6,642 nt of DNA from Lachnospiraceae bacterium (GTDB lineage Bacteria > Bacillota > Clostridia > Lachnospirales > Lachnospiraceae): contig DOVG01000065.1 of assembly GCA_003520205.1 (NCBI GenBank), positions 1 through 6,642 of the forward strand. Direction: 5' to 3'. The first letter of the stretch is position 1; each line of letters begins with the position of its first letter. A model generated the notes under the pieces. The model was not told the origin of the DNA. It ran no database searches and saw nothing but the letters and a program-made list of their open reading frames with translations. The position numbers and the translations under genes were made by a program. Positions 1 to 6,639 of this stretch are shown piece after piece.

Positions 1-1123
1 CACTGGACATATCCTTCATACCTGTGTTTAGTTCTCCAGCTCCCTTAACCAGATCACCTGCGCCTGATGAAAGCTTTTGGGAGCCATCATATGCAGATTT
101 TATACCTTTCTTCAGATCACCTGCACCCGATGAAGCACTGTTAGTTCCCTTAGCAAGCTCTCCTGCACCTGATGAAAGCTTAGCTGAACCATCCTTAAGG
201 GTATTCACCCCATCAGCCACCTGATCTACGCCTTCAGTATACTTGTTTATTCCATCCTCCAGAGAATTCATTCCATCCTGATATTCTTCGGCAATACCAT
301 TTAATTTTTCTTCCAGATCATCTATCCCCAGATCCTTGTCCAGAACTTCCGGCGCTGCTTCAGTGATACTCATACCCACTTCAAAATCCGTAGTATCAGC
401 TTCTATCTCGAAGAAGTCCGGAATCTCCATATCTTTCTTGCTGATTCCCAGACTTTTTGCAAGTCCCGGAATACCATAACCTATAATTATATATCTGTTT
501 CCATCAGATATTACCTTTGCATTTGTTGTCCTGATATTACTGAACTTCTCCTGATCAAGTATCATAGCCGTAAGCATAAGCATAGATGGCTGTACATCTC
601 CATCCTTTTTCTTGTTCTCATACTCGTATCTTATCTTTACATGCCCTGATTTATTAGCAAGCTCCTTCGCTCTTATCTTATTATCATCAAGATAATACTT
701 TACATCTACTCCAACCGGAAGATCTTCATCTGTTGTCCCCTGATAGTAAATATCTTTACCGTCAGCTTTCCAGTTTATCTTCCTGCCATTTTGTGTAAAA
801 CTTTCTTCACCTTTTACATTCTGTATATCCTGAAGACTGCTTGTATCACTTAGTACATCCTTACCATCAGGATTCTTAAGCCATTCCTCAACGATAGTTT
901 TTTCTACATCACCATCTGAATCAGAAATAACATAAACCGTTTCTTCCTTACCAGTTTCTTCCTCTTTATCTTTATCCTCATCTTTATCTTCATTTTCATC
1001 AGCTGCATATACATTACTTATATTTGCAGTATATGAAGTGTGTGCAGGAGAAGCTGACATACTGCAGGCAGTCATAACAGCTACAGCAACCGCTATATAT
1101 TTCTTATATATTTTCTTTCTCAT
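1..1123 (-). CDS. Secreted heptad-repeat protein (YhgE/Pip-associated type), C-terminus beyond the window
   Basis: The frame is open from the ATG at 1123 to the left edge, giving 374 codons with no stop, so the gene is cut off at its 3' end. The start is supported by AGGAGG about 8 bases upstream. The protein opens with a basic MRKKIYKK stretch and a hydrophobic segment (about residues 9-25). It then has a VYA-ADE junction near residue 40, which suggests export; MTAC at 17-20 is an imperfect lipobox, so a lipid anchor is possible. An acidic Asp/Glu/Lys stretch (about 41-62) precedes a mixed domain (about 62-265) that I know only from uncharacterised clostridial proteins encoded beside MMPL transporters. 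From about residue 268 the sequence becomes Leu-x-x-Gly/Asp-Gly heptads (for example LSSGAGDLVKGAGEL), as in the extracytoplasmic stalk of YhgE/Pip/EsaA-like proteins. It lies 33 bases after the MMPL gene and is surely co-transcribed. Its role as a partner of that transporter is inferred. Confidence -1.
   Translation of the reverse strand, partial: MRKKIYKKYIAVAVAVMTACSMSASPAHTSYTANISNVYAADENEDKDEDKDKEEETGKEETVYVISDSDGDVEKTIVEEWLKNPDGKDVLSDTSSLQDIQNVKGEESFTQNGRKINWKADGKDIYYQGTTDEDLPVGVDVKYYLDDNKIRAKELANKSGHVKIRYEYENKKKDGDVQPSMLMLTAMILDQEKFSNIRTTNAKVISDGNRYIIIGYGIPGLAKSLGISKKDMEIPDFFEIEADTTDFEVGMSITEAAPEVLDKDLGIDDLEEKLNGIAEEYQDGMNSLEDGINKYTEGVDQVADGVNTLKDGSAKLSSGAGELAKGTNSASSGAGDLKKGIKSAYDGSQKLSSGAGDLVKGAGELNTGMKDMSS
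30..181 (-). repeat. Tandem-like DNA repeats encoding Gly-rich heptads
   Basis: Near-identical units agatcacctgcgcctgatg (51-69), agatcacctgcacccgatg (114-132) and agctctcctgcacctgatg (156-174), plus a more diverged unit at 30-43, lie 63, 42 and 21 bases apart. All spacings are multiples of 21 bases, or three heptads' worth per 63. The units encode the S-G-A-G-(D/E)-L blocks of the heptad-repeat protein. The DNA-level similarity, rather than protein similarity alone, suggests recent duplication of heptad modules, and the array may continue beyond the left edge. Confidence -1.
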
Positions 1124-1156
1124 CACTAATTCCTCCTCTTTTCGCTAAGCATTCTA

Positions 1157-3253
1157 CTAACATAGTCTCTCTTTTTTTCTGGAAACTCTAACCTCTGAGA
1201 ATCCTGATGAAGTTCTTGTAATAAGTCCATCAAATACCCTCAGCACTGCAGGCAGCAGAAGCACAACAACAAACATACTTATAATTGCCCCTCTTGCCAT
1301 AAGAATACATAAAGCGCTTATCATATCTATCCTTGAATATAGTCCCACGCCTATTGTGGCCGCAAAAAATGACAATGCACTTACAAAGATTGAAGTAATC
1401 GATCCTTCCAAAGCTGATGTAACTGCATCTGCTTTACCAAGTCCCGATATCCTGGCTGTTTTATATTTGTTCGTCATAAGTATCGCATAGTCCACTGTCG
1501 ACCCCAGCTGTATAGTTCCAATTACTATTGAAGCAATAAATGGAAGAACAGTTCCTGTATAGTGAGGAATACCCATATTTATAAAAATAGCAAACTCTAT
1601 AACTGCTACCAGAAGCACCGGAAGTGATATTGATTTGAAAACAACCGCTATTATAACTGCAACCAGGAGTATAGATACGCTATTAACTATTTTGAAATCT
1701 CTATCTGTTATTTTAATAAGATCCTGTGTACAAGGCGCTTCACCTATAAGCATTCCCTTTTTATCATATTTATCAATTATTTCATTTATTCTGTCACACT
1801 GTTCATTTACTTCATCTGAAGCAACTCTGTATTCTGACAGAATAAATATAACCTGATATTCCCCATCATCTACCAGATCCTTTATGTGCTGAGGAATCAT
1901 TTCCTTTGGAAGTCCTGCTCCCACAAGAGAACTAAGTCCCAGCGTTGCCTTTACTCCTTTAACTTTTTCTATCTCATCCGTCATTTCTCTGACCTTAACA
2001 TCTTCAAGGTCAGAATCAAGAAGAATCATATGTGTCGAATTCATCTCAAAGGTCTCTTCCAGCTTCTTATTAGCCTGTATACTATCCAGTTCTTCAGGAA
2101 GTGATGAATCAAGGTTGTAATAAACTTTATTATGGCTCTGACCATAGTATGCAGGTATTATAAGGACTGCAAAGAGAATGATTGCTATATAAAATCTCTT
2201 TACAACAAATGAACTTATTCTCGAAAAATCCGGAATCAACGGTTTATGTGATGTTTTAGATATTGCCTTATCAAATACAAGTATCATAGATGGAAGAACT
2301 GTTACACAACAGATAACTCCTATGAAAACTCCCTTTGCCATAACTATTCCCATATCAAGTCCAAGAGTAAAACTCATAAACATAAGGGCAACGAATCCGG
2401 CTATAGTCGTAATAGAACTTCCTAAAACAGAAATAAGCGTACTGTTTATCGCATTTGCCATCGCACTCAAGTTATCTTCCGGATAATTTGCTCTTTCATC
2501 CTTGTAACTATGCCATAGGAAGATAGAATAATCCATGGTCACGGCCAGCTGAAGCACAGCTGCGAGAGCTTTTGTTACGTAAGATATCTCTCCTCTCATG
2601 ACATTTGAACCCATATTATAGATAATCGCCATTCCTATACTTAACAAGAACATTACCGGAATGAGAAATGAATCCATAGTAAGCATCAGAACTATAAGTG
2701 AAAGTATTACTGCGATGCCTACATACACTGGAACTTCCTTATCACTAAGATTCTTAGTATCTACTACAATAGCTGACATACCACTTAAAAATACCTGTCT
2801 GTCTGCAATAGCTCTAATACTCTCTATTCCTTTCAATGTTTCATCTGCCGATAGTGTAGTATCAAAGAATACTATCATCAGTTCTGAGTCACCTCTTATA
2901 AGAGAATCCCTCAGTTCATCAGGCAGAAGCTCCTGAGGTACTGTTTCGTCCATAAATGCACCTTTCCACAGTACTCTCTTTACATGGTCAACTTTTTCTA
3001 TCTTATCTGCAAGTTTACGGATGTCTTTATCTTCCATACCCTCAACTACAACCATAGAAAAAGCTCCTGTCCCGAAATCCTCAGCCAGTATATTCTGCCC
3101 TTTCATTGTTTCTATATCCTTAGGCAGGTAAGTCAGAATATCATAATTGGTTCTTGTATTTAGATATCCTATAATTGATGGAATCATCAGAAGGACCGAA
3201 ATTATAAGAATCGGAATCCTTAGCTTTACAACCAGCTTTCCAAATCTATCCAT
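1157..3253 (-). CDS. MMPL/RND-family membrane transporter, 698 aa
   Basis: This is a complete MMPL-type export permease acting in the cytoplasmic membrane. It has the internal duplication typical of the family. Each half has one membrane segment (about 12-30 and 354-369), an extracytoplasmic domain (with the matching motifs YLPKDIE at 42-48 and SLPEELD at 384-390), then five closely packed segments (about 174-327 and 524-676). Both halves keep the Asp-Tyr pair in the fourth segment (TMDY, D241-Y242; TVDY, D588-Y589). These correspond to the proton-relay pairs known from mycobacterial MmpL3, so energisation by the proton gradient is likely. An in-frame ATG nine codons upstream (3280) exists. 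I prefer 3253 because AAGGAGG ends 6 bases before it and the upstream start has no such site. The substrate is unknown; lipids, peptides or drugs are possible. It is the first gene of an operon with the heptad-repeat protein and is driven from the promoter at 3444-3472. Confidence -1.
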   Translation of the reverse strand: MDRFGKLVVKLRIPILIISVLLMIPSIIGYLNTRTNYDILTYLPKDIETMKGQNILAEDFGTGAFSMVVVEGMEDKDIRKLADKIEKVDHVKRVLWKGAFMDETVPQELLPDELRDSLIRGDSELMIVFFDTTLSADETLKGIESIRAIADRQVFLSGMSAIVVDTKNLSDKEVPVYVGIAVILSLIVLMLTMDSFLIPVMFLLSIGMAIIYNMGSNVMRGEISYVTKALAAVLQLAVTMDYSIFLWHSYKDERANYPEDNLSAMANAINSTLISVLGSSITTIAGFVALMFMSFTLGLDMGIVMAKGVFIGVICCVTVLPSMILVFDKAISKTSHKPLIPDFSRISSFVVKRFYIAIILFAVLIIPAYYGQSHNKVYYNLDSSLPEELDSIQANKKLEETFEMNSTHMILLDSDLEDVKVREMTDEIEKVKGVKATLGLSSLVGAGLPKEMIPQHIKDLVDDGEYQVIFILSEYRVASDEVNEQCDRINEIIDKYDKKGMLIGEAPCTQDLIKITDRDFKIVNSVSILLVAVIIAVVFKSISLPVLLVAVIEFAIFINMGIPHYTGTVLPFIASIVIGTIQLGSTVDYAILMTNKYKTARISGLGKADAVTSALEGSITSIFVSALSFFAATIGVGLYSRIDMISALCILMARGAIISMFVVVLLLPAVLRVFDGLITRTSSGFSEVRVSRKKERLC

Positions 3254-3341
3254 TTTTTCCCTCCTTTTTCTATGTAACATCTATTATTATTTCAATCATA
3301 AAGATAACCACATAAATCTAAAATGTAATTAGACAAACTTC

Positions 3342-3410
3342 AAAACATGCACGTTTTTTTGACAAAATCCGGATTCTGTCATATTAAATAAGCGAGAAAA
3401 ACCGGCTTTT
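3342..3410 (-). promoter_or_regulatory. Cluster of three near-palindromes in the leader of the MMPL operon
   Basis: Three inverted repeats lie between the promoter and the MMPL gene: AAAACATGCACGTTTT (3342-3357), a 22-base one at 3360-3381 made of halves TGACAaAATCC and GGATTcTGTCA, and AAAAACCGGCTTTT (3397-3410). Each has one mismatched base pair, and in all three the mismatch becomes a G-U wobble in the minus-strand transcript but stays A-C on the plus strand. The middle one could form a 9-pair RNA hairpin closed by a CCGG loop; the others are weak as RNA. None is followed by a U-run on the minus strand, so they are not terminators. Operators or leader RNA structure are both possible. Confidence -1.
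3359..3387 (+). promoter_or_regulatory. Possible plus-strand promoter facing the MMPL promoter
   Basis: TTGACA (3359-3364), a 17-base spacer and TATTAA (3382-3387) match the sigma-A pattern. The -35 and spacer coincide with the 22-base near-palindrome. Transcription would start near 3394, run against the MMPL promoter, and enter the 3' end of the peptidase gene in antisense. No plus-strand gene follows, so this may be a by-product of the palindrome. Confidence -1.
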
Positions 3411-3416
3411 GGTCAG

Positions 3417-3429
3417 ATAACACTGTTAT
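3417..3429. promoter_or_regulatory. Operator-like palindrome ATAACA-C-TGTTAT, downstream copy
   Basis: This is a perfect 13-base inverted repeat around a central C, identical to the copy at 3452-3464. It would lie about 9 to 21 bases after the predicted start of the MMPL transcript, where a bound repressor would block elongation or promoter clearance. The centres are 35 bases apart. Confidence -1.
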
Positions 3430-3443
3430 GTACGAGCAGTCTG

Positions 3444-3472
3444 ATTATCACATAACACTGTTATTTTGTCAA
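3444..3472 (-). promoter_or_regulatory. Consensus promoter of the MMPL operon
   Basis: On the minus strand TTGACA (3472-3467) is separated by exactly 17 bases from GATAAT (3449-3444). This is a perfect -35 and a five-of-six -10 for the vegetative sigma factor. The start site would be near 3437, giving a leader of about 184 bases before the MMPL start. The spacer carries a 13-base palindrome, so access of RNA polymerase is probably controlled by a repressor. The -35 box begins at the end of the U-run of the preceding peptidase terminator, so the two units are packed without slack. Confidence -1.
3452..3464. promoter_or_regulatory. Operator-like palindrome ATAACA-C-TGTTAT, inside the promoter spacer
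   Basis: This perfect 13-base inverted repeat fills most of the 17-base spacer between the -35 and -10 boxes of the MMPL promoter. The same 13 bases recur at 3417-3429. A palindrome in the spacer plus a second copy past the start site is the usual arrangement for TetR- or MarR-type repression of efflux-like genes. The regulator itself is not visible in this window. Confidence -1.
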
Positions 3473-3508
3473 GAATAAAAAGATGCCGGTAAAATTTCCG
3501 ACATCTTT
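3471..3508 (-). terminator. Intrinsic terminator of the M23 peptidase gene
   Basis: On the minus strand AAAGATG-T-CGG, an eight-base AT-rich loop, CCG-G-CATCTTT form a stem of 7 and 3 pairs joined by a U-G wobble. The stem is followed by a U-rich tail (CTTTTTATTCTT). It lies about 45 bases after the stop codon at 3552 and directly before the MMPL promoter, so it separates the two units. Confidence -1.
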
Positions 3509-3533
3509 ACTTATTTCACTATATAATCTTAAT

Positions 3534-3551
3534 TTTTGACACTTATGTCAT
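3534..3551 (+). repeat. 18-base inverted repeat, left copy, next to the peptidase stop codon
   Basis: TTTTGACACTTATGTCAT contains the palindrome TGACA-N4-TGTCA (3537-3550). Its exact reverse complement occurs at 6622-6639, so the two copies face each other across about 3.07 kb. It ends immediately before the peptidase stop codon (3552-3554). It could be an operator, a weak hairpin, or one end of a mobile block; no transposase is present to support the last. Confidence -1.
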
Positions 3552-4829
3552 TTATAAATATCCACCCGGGTCAACATATGAACCGGATACTCTTACTGCA
3601 AAATGTAAATGAGGTCCTGTTGATATTCCTGTACTTCCTGCATAAGCTATGGTATCACCTGCGGACACATTTTCACCCTGTCCTACTGCAAATGAGGACA
3701 GATGCATATATAGTGTAGATAATCCATCTCCATGATCGATAATGACTGTATTTCCACCACCACCGAAATAACCTACATATGATACTATTCCATCAGCTGC
3801 TGCAATAATAGATGCTCCGTAATCACAGCCTATGTCTATACCATTATGGAAGGTAGTAGCTCCTTCAGTAGGCGCTTCTCTTCCTCCATAACCAGAAGTT
3901 ATTACATAAGATGATGGACATGGCCATACAAATGCACCACCCGAATACGATGGAACTGCCGGGGACGCATCTGTACTTGATGCTGTCTGAGCCGCTTCAG
4001 CTGCAGCCGCCGCTGCTGCCTCAGCCGCTGCTCTTGCTGCCGCCGCTTCCGCCTCTATAGCAGCTATCTGGGCATCCTGTTCAGCCTCTATTGCTGCAAG
4101 CTGCTCTATGCTGTACTCTGTATCTGCTATCTTCAGGTTATACTCTTTTATGGTTGCACGCTTTCCTTCCTGCATGACCTCAAGAGCTTCCTGCTCGCCT
4201 TCAGCCTCTAACTTCAGCTCCTCAACCTCAGCAAGACTCTCTGCAACCGAATGTTTATACTCATTAATATCTTTTTCTATTTCCAGGAGCTTATTCAACT
4301 GTTTCTGATCATATACAGATACTTTATCAACATATTCAGACTGATTTATAACAGCTGAGTAATCCTTGATGGAAAGAAGTGCATCTATGTAGTCCGCATC
4401 ACCATTTTCATAGGCAAACTGGATACGTTCCTTCATATCATCATACTGTTTTGTTTCAAGAACATATGCCGAATCCAGATTATTCTCAATAACAGCTGCA
4501 GATGCCCTAAGCTCAGTTCTCTTATCTCCAAGAGTCTGAATCTTCTCCTCATAACCGGCTATCTCTGAATCAAGCTCTTCTATCAGATTCATCACATCTT
4601 CCTTCTCAAGCTTGAGAGAATTCAGTTTGTACTCAGCATCCTTCCTCTTCTCAGAAGCTTCAGCCTTCTTTTCCTCCGCCTCTGATATCTTGCCTTCAGC
4701 ATCAGTCACTTCATCTGCAAGAACATAACTTCCTGTACTTATAACAGGAACAGAAGACGCTATAAGAACTGCAATCATTGATGCAGCGATATGTCTCTTT
4801 GTAATTTTTCTAAAATCTCTAATCATCAT
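3552..4829 (-). CDS. Secreted PcsB/EnvC-like murein hydrolase with M23 (LytM) domain, 425 aa
   Basis: The protein probably cleaves peptide crosslinks of peptidoglycan outside the membrane during division or wall growth. A basic start and hydrophobic stretch (about 14-32) end in VLA-DE, giving a likely signal-peptidase cut after residue 38. Residues about 41-245 form a long charged coiled coil of the PcsB/EnvC type, with the FAYENGDADYIDALL block at 138-152 typical of these hydrolases. An Ala/Glu-rich linker (about 246-280) and Ser/Pro stretch lead to the M23 domain (about 300-425). Its motifs are HNGIDIG (H328, D332), YMHL (H376) and GPHLHF (H407, H409), so zinc ligands and catalytic histidines are all present. 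There are two adjacent ATGs (4829, 4826); an AGGA lies 7 bases before the first. It has its own promoter and terminator. PcsB-like enzymes are usually controlled by FtsEX, but the ABC genes upstream do not look like FtsE or FtsX. Confidence -1.
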   Translation of the reverse strand: MMIRDFRKITKRHIAASMIAVLIASSVPVISTGSYVLADEVTDAEGKISEAEEKKAEASEKRKDAEYKLNSLKLEKEDVMNLIEELDSEIAGYEEKIQTLGDKRTELRASAAVIENNLDSAYVLETKQYDDMKERIQFAYENGDADYIDALLSIKDYSAVINQSEYVDKVSVYDQKQLNKLLEIEKDINEYKHSVAESLAEVEELKLEAEGEQEALEVMQEGKRATIKEYNLKIADTEYSIEQLAAIEAEQDAQIAAIEAEAAAARAAAEAAAAAAAEAAQTASSTDASPAVPSYSGGAFVWPCPSSYVITSGYGGREAPTEGATTFHNGIDIGCDYGASIIAAADGIVSYVGYFGGGGNTVIIDHGDGLSTLYMHLSSFAVGQGENVSAGDTIAYAGSTGISTGPHLHFAVRVSGSYVDPGGYL

Positions 4830-4884
4830 ATAAATATCCTGAAAAAGTTTCCATAAACATCAGTATTATGTCTACTAACAGAAA

Positions 4885-4913
4885 ATTATATCTTATACAA
4901 GAAGTATTTGCAA
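4885..4913 (-). promoter_or_regulatory. Promoter of the M23 peptidase gene
   Basis: On the minus strand TTGCAA (4913-4908), a 17-base spacer and a perfect TATAAT (4890-4885) form a strong vegetative promoter. Transcription would start near 4878, giving a leader of about 50 bases. The rest of the gap up to the permease stop (4914-5027) shows no convincing terminator or gene. Confidence -1.
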
Positions 4914-5027
4914 GATTTTCTTATTGCTTAGTGGAGAAAGGATGATGGAAAGTTGACTAAATCTCCCCGAAAACAAATCTGCTTAAGGAGTCTAATGCTG
5001 GTTCAAATGCAATAACCTCTTCGACAA

Positions 5028-5786
5028 TTAATCCGAGAACTTTCTATAGTTAAGTATTTGTATTTTTATTATAGTTAGTACAACTACATAAATTATACTA
5101 TGCATCAGTATTACCATCGTGCCTTTTCCATCAAATATATCCGCATTTCCAACCATATCAGCTCCGTCCATAATCGGTGGTAAAAGGAAATTTAAAAATT
5201 TCAAGAAAACAAATTTCTGAATCAATGAATGTTTGCATATGGAGATTATCGACACAAAGACAACCGCAATAAGTCTGCTTCTTCTTTTGTAAATAAATCT
5301 CTGATGGAAAAAATCTCCCACTGCTACTCCACAGAGTCCATTTACGACTATAATAATTCCTCCATATATCACATCTGACATTTTCAGAGGTCTTGAAAAT
5401 GTCGAGTCATTTAATACATATTTAATCACTGGCCAAAATATTAACAATATAGTAAAAGCTGCCACTATACTCAGAGAAACTAATTCCCTGGAGATATAAA
5501 AGCATTCTGGAGATTTACTGTGCAGTAACATCACTTCTTCTTGTATATCATTCTCTCTTTGCTGAATGCTTTGAGAAATATATATACAAACAACAAAAAG
5601 GAATATGCCTGATATCAAAAAGCTTCCACTTACCTGAATGGGAATTACACTATACATTGCTTCAAGAAATACAAATGTAGCAACTATCGGAATTACCAAA
5701 ACAGCATTCCTGAACATCAAATTGAGTCTCAATCTATACAAACTAAATATATTCTTCAAGCCCAACAATCTCCCATTCATCACCAT
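5028..5786 (-). CDS. ABC-2-type membrane subunit, 252 aa
   Basis: This is a hydrophobic protein with six likely membrane segments (about 28-49, 54-73, 102-121, 138-157, 171-188, 223-243). A positively charged loop (YKRRSR, 166-171) between segments four and five fits the cytoplasmic side. Size and layout fit the permease of an ABC-2-type exporter, though I do not recognise a specific family, and the substrate is unknown. It overlaps the ATPase gene by 44 bases if the ATG at 5786 is used, which indicates tight translational coupling. The start is uncertain. A TTG at 5759 has GGGAGA (5774-5769) about 9 bases before it, and an ATG at 5717 would begin just before the first segment. The partner is clearly the ATPase encoded upstream. 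Confidence -1.
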   Translation of the reverse strand: MVMNGRLLGLKNIFSLYRLRLNLMFRNAVLVIPIVATFVFLEAMYSVIPIQVSGSFLISGIFLFVVCIYISQSIQQRENDIQEEVMLLHSKSPECFYISRELVSLSIVAAFTILLIFWPVIKYVLNDSTFSRPLKMSDVIYGGIIIVVNGLCGVAVGDFFHQRFIYKRRSRLIAVVFVSIISICKHSLIQKFVFLKFLNFLLPPIMDGADMVGNADIFDGKGTMVILMHSIIYVVVLTIIKIQILNYRKFSD

Positions 5787-6537
5787 ATAAATCCATTATA
5801 GTATCCTTTATTTCATCCCGGTGAACATACAATGTATATCTGTTACCCACTACCTGCATTTCAGGCCAGCGCCTCAGTTTTTCATTTCTCTTTACGTATA
5901 ATTTAAATAATAAATCCTGATTACTATCTATTTCTATCTTTTCAATTTTTCCCTGTTTTATCGTAAATACCTTATCTGAAAGTTTATCCATCAGATTCTT
6001 TTCGTGGCAAGACATGAAAATAGTAATCCCCCGCTTCTTTAATTCCATAATCTTATCAACAAATACCTCTTGTGAATCCATATCCTGCCCAGAGAGAGGC
6101 TCATCCAGCAATATGATATCATGCGGAGCCATCAGTGCTTGAATAACCCCAACCTTCTGAAGGCTCCCCTTAGACATATTATTCATTTTGGTATTTATCA
6201 TATTCTCTAAGAAGAATTCCTCTATCAACTTATTTAAAACAGATATGGGAACACCTTCCATATCTGCTACTGACTTGAGATATTTTATCATTGATATATT
6301 TAAACCGGGGAACTTTTCGGGGACATACGAAAAACGTACCTTTTTATGATAATTAACTCTTCCCTGATTCACCCTGGTGAACCCAGCAATTATCTTCAGC
6401 ATCGTACTTTTTCCGCATCCATTGTGACCGGAAAATGCAATAGATTCCCCTTCATAAAAATCGTGAGAAACAGAATCAATGATACATTTCCCGTTATATG
6501 ATTTTGTTACATTTTCAAATGTAATTATCTTTTTCAT
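5743..6537 (-). CDS. ABC transporter ATP-binding protein, 264 aa
   Basis: This is the cytoplasmic ATPase that would power the membrane subunit encoded next. Motifs in order: Walker A GHNGCGKST (37-45), a Q-loop region reading YVPEKFPG (71-78) without the usual Gln, a signature reading MSKGSLQKV (121-129) in place of LSGGQ, Walker B IILLDEP (141-147), D-loop SGQD (149-152) and the switch His in MSCHE (H178). All residues for ATP binding and hydrolysis are present; the divergent Q-loop and signature resemble those of small ABC-2-type exporters. The last 65 residues or so form a short extra region with no motif I can name. The ATG at 6537 has only a weak site (GGA about 9 bases upstream). It is the first gene of a two-gene unit; the substrate cannot be predicted, and a bacteriocin, peptide or drug exporter would all fit. 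Confidence -1.
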   Translation of the reverse strand: MKKIITFENVTKSYNGKCIIDSVSHDFYEGESIAFSGHNGCGKSTMLKIIAGFTRVNQGRVNYHKKVRFSYVPEKFPGLNISMIKYLKSVADMEGVPISVLNKLIEEFFLENMINTKMNNMSKGSLQKVGVIQALMAPHDIILLDEPLSGQDMDSQEVFVDKIMELKKRGITIFMSCHEKNLMDKLSDKVFTIKQGKIEKIEIDSNQDLLFKLYVKRNEKLRRWPEMQVVGNRYTLYVHRDEIKDTIMDLYGDEWEIVGLEEYI

Positions 6538-6606
6538 AGAACTAAATCCGAATAAATATTATTATGTGTGCATTTTTATAACAACAATATATCCTATTTA
6601 TTCATC

Positions 6607-6637
6607 ATTTTATTATCCAATATGACATAAGTGTCAA
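6607..6637 (-). promoter_or_regulatory. Possible promoter of the ABC operon overlapping a palindrome
   Basis: On the minus strand a perfect TTGACA (6637-6632) lies within the TGACA-N4-TGTCA palindrome. Possible -10 boxes are TAAAAT (6612-6607, spacer 19) or TAATAA (6615-6610, spacer 16). Neither has ideal spacing, so the assignment is tentative. If correct, the palindrome would act as an operator over the -35 box. Confidence -1.
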
Positions 6638-6639
6638 AA
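6622..6639 (-). repeat. 18-base inverted repeat, right copy, upstream of the ABC operon
   Basis: ATGACATAAGTGTCAAAA is the exact reverse complement of 3534-3551. It sits about 85 bases before the ATPase start and overlaps a candidate -35 box. The window ends 3 bases later, so longer similarity outside it cannot be judged. Confidence -1.

Noticed and set aside
24..224. Plus-strand open frame with repeated SPAPDE motifs
   Set aside because: It is the antisense reading of the heptad repeats of the minus-strand protein. The repeats have a clear meaning there, and the plus frame has no ribosome binding site.
3254..3280. Nine extra N-terminal codons of the MMPL protein from an ATG at 3280
   Set aside because: AAGGAGG lies within this stretch and is correctly spaced for the ATG at 3253, so the stretch is the leader rather than coding.
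3147..3332. Plus-strand open frame over the start of the MMPL gene
   Set aside because: It is the complement of a clearly coding region, with no recognisable domain or ribosome binding site.
4931..4966. GGAGA ... TCTCC inverted repeat after the permease gene as a terminator
   Set aside because: The arms are only 5 bases, the loop is over 20 bases and no U-run follows, so termination of the ABC operon here is not supported.
4957..5043. Open minus-strand frame of 28 codons after and overlapping the permease end, reading like protein (KVLGLIVEEVIAF...)
   Set aside because: It has no ATG or GTG start and no suitable ribosome binding site, and lies in a different frame from the permease. It could be a remnant of a longer C-terminus lost by frameshift, but nothing visible proves it.
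3552..6537. Reading the ABC genes and the peptidase as an FtsEX-PcsB division operon
   Set aside because: The ATPase has a divergent signature unlike FtsE. The membrane protein has six segments and no large extracellular loop, unlike FtsX. The peptidase also has its own strong promoter.
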